64,000 nt of DNA from Candidatus Kouleothrix ribensis. GTDB taxonomy: Bacteria > Chloroflexota > Chloroflexia > Chloroflexales > Roseiflexaceae. Where the stretch lies: NCBI GenBank assembly GCA_016722075.1, contig JADKGW010000001.1:4588001-4652000 (forward strand). The letters run 5' to 3'. The notes beneath the pieces were generated by a model, which ran no database searches, was not told the DNA's origin, and saw only the letters and a program-made list of their open reading frames with translations. Positions 1 to 8,860 of this stretch are shown in pieces (positions within the stretch are counted from its first letter, which is position 1; every line of letters begins with the position of its first letter). A program made the translations under genes and the position numbers.

Positions 1-1
1 C

Positions 2-994
2 GGCAAGCTGGTGGTCGGCTCGCTCAGCGTGCGCAGGCTGGTGTTCGACTGGGCCGCCAACCCGGCTGCCATGCAGGGCCGCATCAACGCCGAGCTGGGC
101 AAGCTGCGCAAGGCCCAGGAGCCCGAGCTGCTACGCCAGATCATCGAGGACCAGGTGTATGGCAATAAGCCGCCCAAGAAGGGTGCGCCGCCGATCCATG
201 TGACTGAGCGAAAAGGCCCGCTGCCGTGGCTGTTTTCGACCAACCCCGAGATCAACCACCAGAAGGAGGAGGTCGTCTGGCGGCCCTACTGGATCTTCCT
301 GGCGCTGGCCATGCTGCGCCCGCTGGCGCTGCTGCTGATGGCCACGATCCTGCTGCTGATCGCCAATCGACTCGAGCTGATCGGCGCGGTGTTGAGCTTC
401 TGGATCTGGCTGCCGATCGCGCTGGGCTGCTTCGGCCGGATCATCTGGGTGCGCGAAGAGCACGAGCACGACAAGTACATCCTGACGCGCGACAAGATCA
501 CCGATGTCGATAAGCGCCCGTTTGGCCCCGAGAGCAGCCGCAGCGCGCAGCTCGACCGCATTCAGGATGTGTCGTTCGATGTCAGCTTTGTCGAGAGCAT
601 CCTGGGCTACGGCGATGTCTTTATCGAGACCGGCGGTGGTGGCGGGAAGTTCACCTTCAAGCATGTGCCCGACCCTCGTAATGTCGCGGCGACGATCAAC
701 GATTACCTGACCGACTTCAAGAAGCGTGAGAAAGAGCGCAACCAGAAGGATGTGCTGACGCTGCTGCGCGAGTATCACGCGGTACAAGAGCGCCACGGCG
801 AGCTATCCGACGGCGGCCGGCTCGAGTCGCTGCTGGCGGCGAAGCTGGCCGAGTACACCCAGAGCGAGCTGCCCGGCCAGATCGAGCGCGAAGTGGCCAC
901 GCGCGTGCCACCCCATGTGCGGCGCCAGCTCGATGTTTCGCTCCGCCGCAGCGCACGGCGTAACCGCATCCAGCGCGGCCGCACCGAGTCATAA
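2..994 (+). CDS. PH-domain membrane protein, 5' end cut by window
   Basis: The frame is already open at the left edge, so the true start lies outside the window. About 330 residues remain. They begin with the tail of one bacterial PH-like domain (VVGSLSVRRLVFDW), followed by a soluble linker and two hydrophobic helices (about residues 95-118 and 122-147). A second PH-like stretch follows (YILTRDKITDVDKR, GYGDVFIETGG, FKHVPDPRNV), then a charged, probably coiled-coil tail. This order matches bacterial YdbS-like bPH membrane proteins, whose biochemical role is mostly unknown. The next gene starts 8 bp downstream, so the two are probably co-transcribed. Family call is good; function is not known. 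Confidence 0.75.
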   Translation, partial: GKLVVGSLSVRRLVFDWAANPAAMQGRINAELGKLRKAQEPELLRQIIEDQVYGNKPPKKGAPPIHVTERKGPLPWLFSTNPEINHQKEEVVWRPYWIFLALAMLRPLALLLMATILLLIANRLELIGAVLSFWIWLPIALGCFGRIIWVREEHEHDKYILTRDKITDVDKRPFGPESSRSAQLDRIQDVSFDVSFVESILGYGDVFIETGGGGGKFTFKHVPDPRNVAATINDYLTDFKKREKERNQKDVLTLLREYHAVQERHGELSDGGRLESLLAAKLAEYTQSELPGQIEREVATRVPPHVRRQLDVSLRRSARRNRIQRGRTES

Positions 995-1002
995 GGTTGC
1001 CC

Positions 1003-2928
1003 ATGCTCCGACGATCAGTCAGGCGCCGCGTCGCCACGCTGCTGGCGCTATTGCTGATGCTGCTAGGCGCGGCTGCCGGCGTGCGCGCGCAGGGCCAAAC
1101 CCCAATCACGATCGATGATGTGCGCGCCGGCTACGAGGGCGCCTATCGCCTGGGCGAGTGGTTTCCGGTGGTGGTCGATGTGAGCAACGCCGGCCCCGAC
1201 CTGCGCGCGGTGCTCGAGTGGTCGCTGCCGGGCCGGTTCGACGAGCCGGTCTTTCAGCGTACGATCGACCTGCCGCGCGGCTCGCGCAAGCGCGTGGTGC
1301 TCGAGGTGTATACCGCCAGCTTCGTGCGCAACGGCATGGTGCGGCTGCTCGATGGCTCGGCCGAGCTGGCCACCCGCGATGTCACGATCGAGGCGATCGA
1401 CGAGAGTGTGTTCCTGGTCGGCGTGGTCAGTAGCGATCCCGCGCTGCTGAATAGCCTCGACGGCCAGCCGATCGGCGGGTTCGCCAGCACGCGCGTGCGC
1501 CACCTGGCGGCCGGCGACATGCCCGATTCGGCCGCGACGTTGCGTGGCCTCAACGCGGTGTTCCTGCACGATCTCGATAGCGCGGCGCTCCAGCCCGGCC
1601 AGCGTAGCGCACTGGCGCTGTGGGTTGGCCTGGGCGGGCAGCTGGTGCTGAGCGGCGGCGGCGCCGGCCAGCAGGCGGCGGCAGGCTGGGGTGATCTGCT
1701 GCCGGTTACAGCGGTAGGCAGCCCGACGGTGGGCGATCTCAGCGCGCTGGCGCAGCTTGCCGGCGGCAGCCTGGGCAGCTTGCCGGCGAGCACAACCCTC
1801 AGCCAGGCACAGGCGCGCCGCGGCGCCGAGCGGCTGCCGCCCAACAGCCAGCTGATCTTTCGCCATGGCTATGGCGCCGGCCTGGTGTCGTTCAGCGCAT
1901 TCGACTTCGCGAGCCTGCGCGGCTGGCCCGGCGAGGCGTCACTGTGGGGCCAGGTGCTACGGCAAGTGCTGCCGCTCATGCCGGGGGCCGTCGCGCACCT
2001 GAGCCAGTTCAACCTGCTCGATCGCGGCGTGCTCAAGCTGCCCGCGCTCGATCTGCCTTCGCCGTGGACGCTGCTGCTGTTTATGCTGGCCTATGTGCTG
2101 GTGATCGGCCCGCTCAACTACGTAGTGCTGCGGCGCATGCGCCGGCTCGAGCTGGCCTGGATCACCGTGCCGGCGGTGGTGCTGCTGTTCACGGCTGGCC
2201 TGTATGCCGCCGGCACACTGCTGCGTGGCGGCGAATCGCAGTACAATCAGCTCTCGATCGTCGAGAGCAGCGAGGGCCAGCGCCAGGGCCTGGCCACCTC
2301 GTTCATCGGCCTGTTTTCGCCCCGGCGCGCCACCTATACGCTCGGCTTCCCGGCCGCGACACTGGTCACCGGCGGGCCAACCCAGCTGTTCCTGAACGCG
2401 CGCTTCGAGCCGGTGCGCGTCGACGAGGCTGGTGCGCCGTCGATCAGCGTGCTGGCCGATATCTCGTCGGTGACGACGTTTGTGGCCGAGACAACTGTCG
2501 ATCTGCCGGTGCAGGTGCAGAGCCAGATCACCGATAGCCCCGGCGGCATGCGCGGCGAGATTCACAACAGCGGCGCGCTCGCGCTCGAAGATGCCATCCT
2601 GGTGCGCGGCGAGTCGTTTGTCCGGCTCGGCACGCTCGCGCCGGGCGAGCGCAAGCAGGTGCTACAGGCAGATGCGCTGCCGGGCTTCCCCAACAGCCTC
2701 GGCCTGGGCGCATCGGGCGTATTCGAGCGCCAGTCGATGATCAATCTGCTGTTCGATCGCACAGCGCTGCAACTGCGCGGCTCGGGCGCCACCCCCGGCA
2801 CGCTCGATGCCGAGGGTGTGTACCTGCTGGCGTGGATCAGCCAGCCGGCCATCCCGGCCAGTGTGAATGGCGTGGCCGCAGCCCAGAACAGCCTGACACT
2901 ATACGTGCTGCGGCTGGCTACGGCGTAG
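1003..2928 (+). CDS. Large exported/membrane protein of unknown function
   Basis: ATG at 1003 is preferred over the in-frame TTG at 997. The N-terminus (RRSVRRR followed by a Leu/Ala-rich core ending at AQGQ) is a clear signal peptide. The extracytoplasmic part is beta-rich and contains a glutamine-amidotransferase-like stretch (NAVFLHDLDSA, then ALWVGLGGQLVLSGG) typical of non-catalytic GATase-like domains in surface proteins. Two membrane helices sit near residues 350-372 and 385-405 (WTLLLFMLAYVLVIGPLNY and ITVPAVVLLFTAGLYAAG), followed by another beta-rich domain. Similar proteins in Chloroflexota are annotated hypothetical. It follows the PH-domain gene by 8 bp, suggesting a membrane-associated pair. 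I do not recognise a function. Confidence 0.65.
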   Translation: MLRRSVRRRVATLLALLLMLLGAAAGVRAQGQTPITIDDVRAGYEGAYRLGEWFPVVVDVSNAGPDLRAVLEWSLPGRFDEPVFQRTIDLPRGSRKRVVLEVYTASFVRNGMVRLLDGSAELATRDVTIEAIDESVFLVGVVSSDPALLNSLDGQPIGGFASTRVRHLAAGDMPDSAATLRGLNAVFLHDLDSAALQPGQRSALALWVGLGGQLVLSGGGAGQQAAAGWGDLLPVTAVGSPTVGDLSALAQLAGGSLGSLPASTTLSQAQARRGAERLPPNSQLIFRHGYGAGLVSFSAFDFASLRGWPGEASLWGQVLRQVLPLMPGAVAHLSQFNLLDRGVLKLPALDLPSPWTLLLFMLAYVLVIGPLNYVVLRRMRRLELAWITVPAVVLLFTAGLYAAGTLLRGGESQYNQLSIVESSEGQRQGLATSFIGLFSPRRATYTLGFPAATLVTGGPTQLFLNARFEPVRVDEAGAPSISVLADISSVTTFVAETTVDLPVQVQSQITDSPGGMRGEIHNSGALALEDAILVRGESFVRLGTLAPGERKQVLQADALPGFPNSLGLGASGVFERQSMINLLFDRTALQLRGSGATPGTLDAEGVYLLAWISQPAIPASVNGVAAAQNSLTLYVLRLATA

Positions 2929-2974
2929 TAGCAGCTGCGCCGGCTCCGGCTTCCACACCCACGAGGTTGCGCCG

Positions 2975-4489
2975 ATGGATGCGCTTTTGGCAGCAGTGCG
3001 CGCGATGATCGCCGCCCAACAGATGATCACCGCCGGGCCGCCGCTGGTGGTGGCGGTGTCGGGCGGGCCCGACTCGCTGTGCCTGCTGCATGTGCTGCGC
3101 GCGCTGCAGGCCGAGCTGGCGGTGCCGCTCCACGTGGCCCACCTCGACCACATGCTGCGCGGCGCTGAGTCGGCTGCCGAGGCGCGCCGGGTGGCCGAGC
3201 TAGCGCACGCGTGGGGTCTGCCGGCCACGCTGGCAGCCACCGATGTGGCGGCGCTGGCGGCCCGCCGTGGCCTGAATTTGCACGCGGCCGGCCGGGTGGC
3301 GCGCTACGAGCTGCTGGCGCGCGTGGCGCGCGCGGTGGGCGCACAGGCGGTGGCTACTGCACATCACGCCGACGACCAGGCCGAGACGGTGCTGCTGCAC
3401 CTGCTGCGCGGCGCCGGCCCCGAGGGGCTGCGCGGGATGCGGCCGGTGCTGGACTGGCGCGAGTGGGCCGGCGACGAAGCGCGCTGGCCGCCAGCGCCGC
3501 CGGCCACAAGCACTGCCGGCCACCACGAGTCGAGCGCAGGTAGCGCGCCACGCCGGCTCGCGACTGCTCCTTCACTGATTCGCCCGCTGCTGGCCAGCTC
3601 GCGCGCCGAGATCGAGCGCTACTGTGCTGCGCACGGGCTTGTGCCGCAGCACGACCCCAGCAATCACGATCTGTCGGCGACGCGCAACCGCATTCGCCAC
3701 GAACTCATACCGCACCTGATCGATTATAATCCGCATATTGTCGCGGCGCTCGGCCGCACAGCGCGGATCTGCGCCGAGCAGCACGAGTTTCTCGAAGCCG
3801 TACTCGACGCGGCCTGGCCTGGGCTGGTGCAGCAGCAGGCCGACAGTATCGCCGTAGATGGTGCGGCCTGGCGTTCGCTACACCCGGCGCTCCAGCGTGC
3901 GGCGCTGCGGCGGGCCTACACGCAGCTGGCCGGCAGCAACGGCGCCACGCTGACGCTCGAGCACGTCGAGCAGGCCCGCGCGCTGGTTGGCCGCGGCGTC
4001 GGCCGGCGGCTCGAGCTGCCCGGCGGCGTGGCGCTGACGGTCGGCTATGGCGGCTTCACACTCGGTGCGCCAATCGCGCCCGCTGCCCCACAGCTGGCGG
4101 CCGAGCTGCTGCCGCTGCCCGAACGCGGGCATGTCGAGCTAGGCGGCGGCTGGTGCCTGAGCATCACGCCGGGCGCGGTCGCCAGCACCGCCGGGCGCTG
4201 GGCGCTGGCGCTCGACGCCGAGCGGCTGGCCGGCCCGCTGGTGCTGCGGCGGCGGCGCGCCGGTGAGCGGCTACAGCTTGAGCCGGGCGCCGGCAGCCGG
4301 CGTATGCAAGACATCTTCGTCGACGCGAAGGTGCCGCGCGAGCTGCGCGCGGCCTGGCCGATCGTCGCGACGGCCGACGCGCCGCTGTGGGTGGTGGGTG
4401 TGCGCGCGGCCGGCACCTGCCGCGCCACTGCCGCCAGCCGCCACGTCATTCTGCTCGAGGTGACGCACGCTGGCGCGCCGGCGCGCTGA
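2975..4489 (+). CDS. tilS: tRNA(Ile)-lysidine synthase TilS
   Basis: TilS ligates lysine to C34 of tRNA(Ile2) in an ATP-dependent reaction so that the tRNA reads AUA instead of AUG. The PP-loop motif SGGPDS is at residues 29-34, followed by typical TilS segments (HLDHMLRG, ATAHHADDQAETVLLHLLRG, PLL..SRAEIERY) and the C-terminal TilS domain (VLRRRRAGERL, FVDAKVPRELRAAWP). Length (504 residues) is within the bacterial range for TilS with the C-terminal domain. A Pro/Ala/Ser-rich linker near residues 165-195 (PPAPPATSTAGHHESS) looks like a lineage-specific insertion. It sits upstream of hpt, the classic tilS-hpt-ftsH order of many bacteria. Confidence 0.95.
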   Translation: MDALLAAVRAMIAAQQMITAGPPLVVAVSGGPDSLCLLHVLRALQAELAVPLHVAHLDHMLRGAESAAEARRVAELAHAWGLPATLAATDVAALAARRGLNLHAAGRVARYELLARVARAVGAQAVATAHHADDQAETVLLHLLRGAGPEGLRGMRPVLDWREWAGDEARWPPAPPATSTAGHHESSAGSAPRRLATAPSLIRPLLASSRAEIERYCAAHGLVPQHDPSNHDLSATRNRIRHELIPHLIDYNPHIVAALGRTARICAEQHEFLEAVLDAAWPGLVQQQADSIAVDGAAWRSLHPALQRAALRRAYTQLAGSNGATLTLEHVEQARALVGRGVGRRLELPGGVALTVGYGGFTLGAPIAPAAPQLAAELLPLPERGHVELGGGWCLSITPGAVASTAGRWALALDAERLAGPLVLRRRRAGERLQLEPGAGSRRMQDIFVDAKVPRELRAAWPIVATADAPLWVVGVRAAGTCRATAASRHVILLEVTHAGAPAR

Positions 4490-4533
4490 GCGCAGCCGCT
4501 ACAAGCGTAGGGCATCCGCGCGTGGGGCAAGGC

Positions 4534-4566
4534 TACCGCAGGCACGCCACCTGCGCACGCCCTACA
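4534..4566. repeat. Degenerate copy of the interspersed CTGCCGCAGGC element
   Basis: The 145-bp tilS-hpt gap carries CCGCAGGC, ACGCC and CTGCGCACGCCCT in the same order as the intergenic element seen at 27.7, 37.1, 42.3 and 45.6-45.8 kb. It is shorter and diverged. I see no clear promoter in this gap. Confidence 0.4.
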
Positions 4567-4634
4567 GATCATACGTTTGGCGGGCCGCGCCTGCCGAGCA
4601 AGCGAGAGTGATGAGCGAAATGGAGTCTCAACCA

Positions 4635-5177
4635 ATGGACCGCGACATCGAAACGGTGCTGATCTCGTCGGAGCAGATCCAGGCCAAGGTTCACGCGATC
4701 GGCCAGCAGATCGCCGAGGACTACGCCCCGCTGGGCGATCTGCTGCTGGTAGGCGTTCTGAAGGGCTGCATTATGTTCATGGTCGATCTGGCGCGCGCCA
4801 TCCCGCTGCCGCTGGCGATCGATTTTATCGCGACATCGAGCTACGGCCACAGCACCGAGTCGAGCGGCGTGGTGCGGCTGCTGAAAGATCTCGACACCGA
4901 CATTGCCGGCCGGCATGTGCTGATCGTCGAAGATATTATCGACAGCGGCCTGACGCTCGATTACCTGAAGAGCCAGCTGATGCGCCGTAACCCGGCCAGC
5001 CTGCGGATCTGCGCGCTGCTCAATAAGCCTGATCGCCGCGTGGCCGAGGTGCCGGTCGACTATCTCGGCTTCGATATCCCGAACGAATTCGTCGTCGGCT
5101 ATGGCCTCGATTACGGCGAGCGCTACCGCAACCTGACCTATATCGGCGTGCTGAAGCAGGCGATCTACGCGGAGTAG
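4635..5177 (+). CDS. hpt: Hypoxanthine phosphoribosyltransferase
   Basis: Transfers the phosphoribosyl group of PRPP to hypoxanthine or guanine in purine salvage. The PRPP-binding signature HVLIVEDIIDSGLTLDYL is intact, and GVLKGCIMFMVDLARAI and the C-terminal FVVGYGLDYGERYRNL match the family. Start choice: ATGs occur in frame at 4611, 4620 and 4635. The GGAG at 4622-4625 is 9 nt before 4635 and gives a 180-residue protein, the usual length. The next gene is ftsH, 174 bp downstream with its own promoter-like sequence. Confidence 0.93.
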   Translation: MDRDIETVLISSEQIQAKVHAIGQQIAEDYAPLGDLLLVGVLKGCIMFMVDLARAIPLPLAIDFIATSSYGHSTESSGVVRLLKDLDTDIAGRHVLIVEDIIDSGLTLDYLKSQLMRRNPASLRICALLNKPDRRVAEVPVDYLGFDIPNEFVVGYGLDYGERYRNLTYIGVLKQAIYAE

Positions 5178-5248
5178 GCAAGCGCATCAGCCGCGAAGCT
5201 CGCCACAAAAACTGTGATCTTGTTACCTAGTCGCAGGCCGGGGTGGTT

Positions 5249-5257
5249 TGCTATAAT
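5249..5257 (+). promoter_or_regulatory. Extended -10 promoter upstream of ftsH
   Basis: TGCTATAAT is a perfect extended -10 (TGnTATAAT) about 95 bp before the ftsH ATG. No good -35 lies at 16-18 bp, as usual for extended -10 promoters. The same nonamer precedes yebC. Confidence 0.6.
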
Positions 5258-5351
5258 GGCAGCATACCAATCGGCGAGGCGTGGTCTCGCTTGTTTCACC
5301 TATGCCTTCTAGCGAGGAGCCTGACTCCTGAGAGGGGAGCGGAACACAACT

Positions 5352-7268
5352 ATGGGCGATAACCGATGGCTCAAGAATAGCTTCGTCTACCTGATCATCC
5401 TGGTAGCCGCGCTGGCGCTATTCTTCAACTACTTCAACAACCAGCAGAACGCGCCGGACGAAAAGGGTATCACCGAGGTGATCGCGCTGGCGAAGGCCGG
5501 CAAGGTCGACCGGATCGAGCCGCAGTCGGCGAGCAACGACATCTTCCTGACGCTGAAAGACAACCCGAAGCAACGCTACCGCTCGCGGCTGGAATCGACC
5601 GATAGCATCACCGACCTGCTGGTCAAGTCGGGGGTCGACCCGGCGACGGTGAATGTGATCGTGCAGCCGGCGCCGGCCTGGGGTGGCCTGCTGAATATCT
5701 TCACCATCCTGCTGCCAGTGCTGCTGATGATCGGCTTCTTCATCTTCTTCATGCGCCAGGCCCAGGGCTCGAACAACCAGGCCCTGTCGTTCGGCAAGAG
5801 CCGCGCGCGCATGTTCTCGGGCGACAAGCCGACGATCACGTTTGCTGATGTGGCCGGGCAGGAAGAGGCCAAGCAAGATCTGACCGAGGTGGTCGAGTTC
5901 TTGAAGTTCCCCGATAAGTTTGCGGCGCTGGGCGCGCGCATCCCGCGCGGCGTGCTGATGGTCGGCCCGCCCGGAACCGGCAAGACGCTGCTCTCGCGCG
6001 CGGTGGCGGGTGAGGCCGGCGTGCCGTTCTTCTCGATCTCGGGCTCCGAGTTCGTCGAGATGTTCGTGGGCGTCGGCGCCAGCCGTGTGCGCGACCTGTT
6101 CGACCAGGCCAAGCGCAACGCGCCATGTATCGTGTTCATCGACGAGATCGACGCAGTCGGCCGCCAGCGTGGCGCCGGCCTGGGCGGCTCGCACGACGAG
6201 CGCGAGCAGACGCTCAACCAGATCCTGGTCGAGATGGACGGCTTCGACACCAACACCAACATCATTATCATCGCCGCCACCAACCGGCCCGATGTGCTCG
6301 ACCCGGCGCTGGTACGGCCCGGCCGCTTCGACCGCCAGGTGGTGCTGGATGCGCCCGATGTTAAGGGCCGCGTGGCGGTGCTGAAGGTACACACCAAGGG
6401 CAAGCCGCTCTCCGAAGATGTCAACCTCGAGATCATCGCCAAGCTGACGCCAGGCTTCTCAGGCGCCGACCTGGCCAACGCGGTCAACGAGGCGGCCATC
6501 CTGTCGGCGCGCCGCTCGAAGAAGAAGATCGGCATGGCCGAGCTGCAGGACGCGATCGAGCGCGTGCAGATGGGTGGGCCCGAGCGCCGCAGCCGCGTGA
6601 TGACCGAGCGCGAGAAGCTGCTGGTGGCCTACCACGAGGCCGGCCATGCGCTGGTGGCGGCGGGTATGCCCAAGTCGTTCCCGGTGCAGAAGGTCACGAT
6701 CGTGCCGCGTGGCCAGGCCGGCGGCTACACGCTGTACCTGCCTGAGGAAGACAGCCTGCGCTACACCACCGTGTCGCAGTTCGAGGCCCGGCTCGTGTCG
6801 GCGCTGGGCGGGCGCCTGGCTGAAGAGATCGTGTTTGGGGCCGAAGAGGTGACCACCGGCGCGTCGAGCGATATCCAATATGTCACACGGATCGCCCGCG
6901 CGATGGTGACGCGCTACGGCATGAGCCAGAAGCTCGGGCCGATCGCGTTCGGCGAAAAGGAAGAGCTGATCTTCCTGGGCCGCGAGATCAGCGAGCAGCG
7001 CAACTATGGCGACGAGGTCGCGCGCGAGATCGACCGCGAGGTTCACCGGATCGTATCGGAGGCCTACGAGCGCACCCGCGAGATCCTGACGGCCAACCGC
7101 ACCGTGCTGAACGACATGGCCAGCGCGCTGATCGAGTCCGAAACGCTCGACGGCGACCGGCTGCGCGAGATGCTGGCGCGAGTGGTGCCGATCGTGACTC
7201 ATAATCACGCCAACAACGGCAATGGCAGCACCGCGCCGCTAGTCGACGCGCCAAAGTCGATCTCGTAG
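5352..7268 (+). CDS. ftsH: ATP-dependent zinc metalloprotease FtsH
   Basis: Membrane-anchored AAA+ protease that degrades misfolded membrane proteins and short-lived regulators. Two transmembrane helices flank an extracytoplasmic domain (residues about 9-27 and 112-133). The AAA module has Walker A GPPGTGKT (205-212), Walker B IVFIDEIDAVG and the second region of homology TNRPDVLDPALVRPGRFDRQ. The zinc site is HEAGH at 428-432, and the LGGRLAEEIVFG segment carries the usual third-ligand region. Length (638 residues) is normal. Third gene of the tilS-hpt-ftsH group. Its stop is followed by a hairpin at 7290-7315. Confidence 0.97.
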   Translation: MGDNRWLKNSFVYLIILVAALALFFNYFNNQQNAPDEKGITEVIALAKAGKVDRIEPQSASNDIFLTLKDNPKQRYRSRLESTDSITDLLVKSGVDPATVNVIVQPAPAWGGLLNIFTILLPVLLMIGFFIFFMRQAQGSNNQALSFGKSRARMFSGDKPTITFADVAGQEEAKQDLTEVVEFLKFPDKFAALGARIPRGVLMVGPPGTGKTLLSRAVAGEAGVPFFSISGSEFVEMFVGVGASRVRDLFDQAKRNAPCIVFIDEIDAVGRQRGAGLGGSHDEREQTLNQILVEMDGFDTNTNIIIIAATNRPDVLDPALVRPGRFDRQVVLDAPDVKGRVAVLKVHTKGKPLSEDVNLEIIAKLTPGFSGADLANAVNEAAILSARRSKKKIGMAELQDAIERVQMGGPERRSRVMTEREKLLVAYHEAGHALVAAGMPKSFPVQKVTIVPRGQAGGYTLYLPEEDSLRYTTVSQFEARLVSALGGRLAEEIVFGAEEVTTGASSDIQYVTRIARAMVTRYGMSQKLGPIAFGEKEELIFLGREISEQRNYGDEVAREIDREVHRIVSEAYERTREILTANRTVLNDMASALIESETLDGDRLREMLARVVPIVTHNHANNGNGSTAPLVDAPKSIS

Positions 7269-7289
7269 CCTGACAGGCTAGGCGTTCGC

Positions 7290-7315
7290 GGGGGCGGCCA
7301 GCAGTGGTCGCCCCC
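7290..7315 (+). terminator. Hairpin terminator after ftsH
   Basis: GGGGGCGGCCA (7290-7300) pairs with TGGTCGCCCCC (7305-7315) through an 11-bp stem with one G-U pair, followed by GTGGTGTTTCT. The T-run is weak, so termination efficiency is uncertain. Confidence 0.5.
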
Positions 7316-7329
7316 GTGGTGTTTCTGGG

Positions 7330-7655
7330 GCGGATACCCCGATCTGTGGGGGCGGATACACCGATCCGGCGGGGCGGATACCCCGATCCGTGGGGCGGAT
7401 ACACCGATCCGGCGGGGCGGATACACCGATCCGGCGGGGCGGATACACCGATCCGTGGGGCCGATACACCGATCCGTGGGGCCGATACACCGATCCGTGG
7501 GGGGCGGATACATCGATCCGCCCCTACGGGGGGGCGCGCGGCCGGGCGGATATACCGATCCGTGGGGCCGATACACCGATCCGGCGGGGCGGATACATCG
7601 ATCCGGCGGGGCGGATACCTCGATCCGCCCCTACGGGGGGCGCGCGGCCGGGCCT
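7330..7655. repeat. Tandem array of about 13 CGGATACACCGATCCG hairpin units
   Basis: Thirteen copies of CGGATACacCGATCCG (variants CCGAT, ATACCCC, ATACATC) spaced by short G-rich linkers, mostly with a 21-22 bp period. Each unit is an inverted repeat, CGGAT/ATCCG. In the second half a larger block containing CGATCCGCCCCTACGGGG and GCGCGCGGCCGGGC is duplicated (about 7505-7550 and 7608-7655). Several frames are open through it only because the unit lacks stops; I see no credible gene. Confidence 0.85.
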
Positions 7656-7721
7656 GATCGGATCAGGCATCACACACCGCTGCACGGCTGCTATCGCCAA
7701 CGATACTATCGGGCTGCCCGA

Positions 7722-7836
7722 AGGCATGTGCGCCGGGCGTAGCGCATACCATAGCTTGCCTTACGGGGTCCAGGGGCGTTGCCCCTGGTCGGGGGTGCAG
7801 GGGCCGCGACCGGCCCCTGCCGCGGGGTACGGGGGC
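7722..7836 (+). repeat. Structured core of a composite intergenic repeat, copy 1
   Basis: Starts with GGCATG and CGCCGGGCG, then GGGGTCCAGGGGC and a chain of short GC hairpins (CAGGGGC-gtt-GCCCCTG, then GGGGC-cgcgaccg-GCCCC, then CCGCGGGG). The same order of blocks occurs reversed at 55940-56060. Stem sequences are kept between the copies while loops differ. Confidence 0.75.
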
Positions 7837-7837
7837 G

Positions 7838-7977
7838 CGTAGCCCCCGAAAGCGTGTGGCAAACGCATAGCCCCCGAAAGCGTGTGGCAAGCGCATAGCC
7901 CCCGAAAGCGTGTGAGGCTCGCATAGCCCCCGAAAGCGTGTGAGGCTCGCATAGCCCCCGAAAGCGTGTGGCAACGC
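7838..7977 (+). repeat. Five 28-bp tandem units of the composite repeat
   Basis: Five consecutive 28-bp units share TAGCCCCCGAAAGCGTGTG, followed by either GCAA or AGGCT. The block is directly joined to the structured core at 7722-7836. Its reverse complement resembles the units at 55345-55955 (CACGCTTCCGGGGGCTA). Confidence 0.85.
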
Positions 7978-8036
7978 AGGCGCGGGGCGCGCAGCCCCAG
8001 CAGGCGCGGGGCCGCAGGCGTGCAGCCAGCCGGCTG

Positions 8037-8045
8037 TGCTATAAT
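8037..8045 (+). promoter_or_regulatory. Extended -10 promoter of yebC
   Basis: TGCTATAAT, identical to the ftsH site, lies 35 bp before the yebC ATG and just downstream of the repeat array. It fits a short leader that contains the AGGAGG ribosome binding site. Confidence 0.7.
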
Positions 8046-8079
8046 AGCGCCAGCAAAACAACCACAGGAGGCGTGTGCT

Positions 8080-8841
8080 ATGTCCGGCCACTCGAAATGG
8101 CATTCGATTCGCCGCTCAAAAGGCATCCTTGATCAAAAACGCGGCCAGCTGTTCACCAAGCTGGCGCGCGATATTACGATTGCGGCGCGCGAGGGGGGCA
8201 GCGGCGACCCCGACGGCAACTTCCGCCTGCGCATCGCGGTCGATAAGGCCAAGGCCAACAATATGCCGGCCGACAACATCCAGCGCGCGATCGATCGCGG
8301 TATGGGCAAGGGCGGCGAGGCCAAGCTCGAAGAGATCTACTACGAGGGCTACGCGCCGGGCGGCATCGCGCTGCTGATCGAGACGGCCACCGACAACCGC
8401 AACCGCACGAATTCCGAGGTGCGCGCGACACTCAGCAAGGCCGGCGGCAACCCCGGCGAGCCTGGCTCGGTTGGCTGGATGTTCGAGCAGAAGGGCCTGA
8501 TCACGATCGATCTGGCCGCTAAGAAGCTCGACCCCGACGAGGTGATGCTGGCGGCGATCGACGCCGGCGCCGATGATGTCGAGGTCGGCGACGACACGAT
8601 CGAGGTCTACACCGAGTTCCAGAAGCTCGCGCTGGTGCGCCAGGCCCTGCTCGCCGCCGGCCTGCCGCTTGCAGGCGCCGAGAAGACCATGCTGGCCAAG
8701 ACCACAGTGCAGCCCGAGATCGAGGATGGCCTGCGCGTGATGCGGCTGATCGAGCGGCTCGAGGATCTCGACGATGTGCAGAAGGTGTATTGTAATATCG
8801 AGCTGACCGACGATCTGGCCGAGCAGTTCGCCAACCAGTAG
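8080..8841 (+). CDS. yebC: YebC/PmpR-family protein
   Basis: The family includes DNA-binding regulators such as PmpR, and recent work ties members to ribosome function at difficult sequences. The N-terminus (MSGHSKWHSIRRSKG) and the conserved ARDITIAAREGG, NNMPADNIQRAI, GIALLIETATDNRNRT and GSVGWMFEQKG blocks are diagnostic. Start: ATG 8080 follows a perfect AGGAGG (8066-8071) by 8 nt; the frame is open upstream but that region is repeat. 253 residues is normal length. ruvC follows by 19 bp, a common yebC-ruvC linkage. Confidence 0.95.
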   Translation: MSGHSKWHSIRRSKGILDQKRGQLFTKLARDITIAAREGGSGDPDGNFRLRIAVDKAKANNMPADNIQRAIDRGMGKGGEAKLEEIYYEGYAPGGIALLIETATDNRNRTNSEVRATLSKAGGNPGEPGSVGWMFEQKGLITIDLAAKKLDPDEVMLAAIDAGADDVEVGDDTIEVYTEFQKLALVRQALLAAGLPLAGAEKTMLAKTTVQPEIEDGLRVMRLIERLEDLDDVQKVYCNIELTDDLAEQFANQ

Positions 8842-8860
8842 GCCATGACCCCAGGAAGCT

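Noticed and set aside
7304..7842. Overlapping open frames in the ftsH-yebC gap
   Set aside because: They only translate the CGGATACACCGATCCG repeat and change frame with copy spacing.
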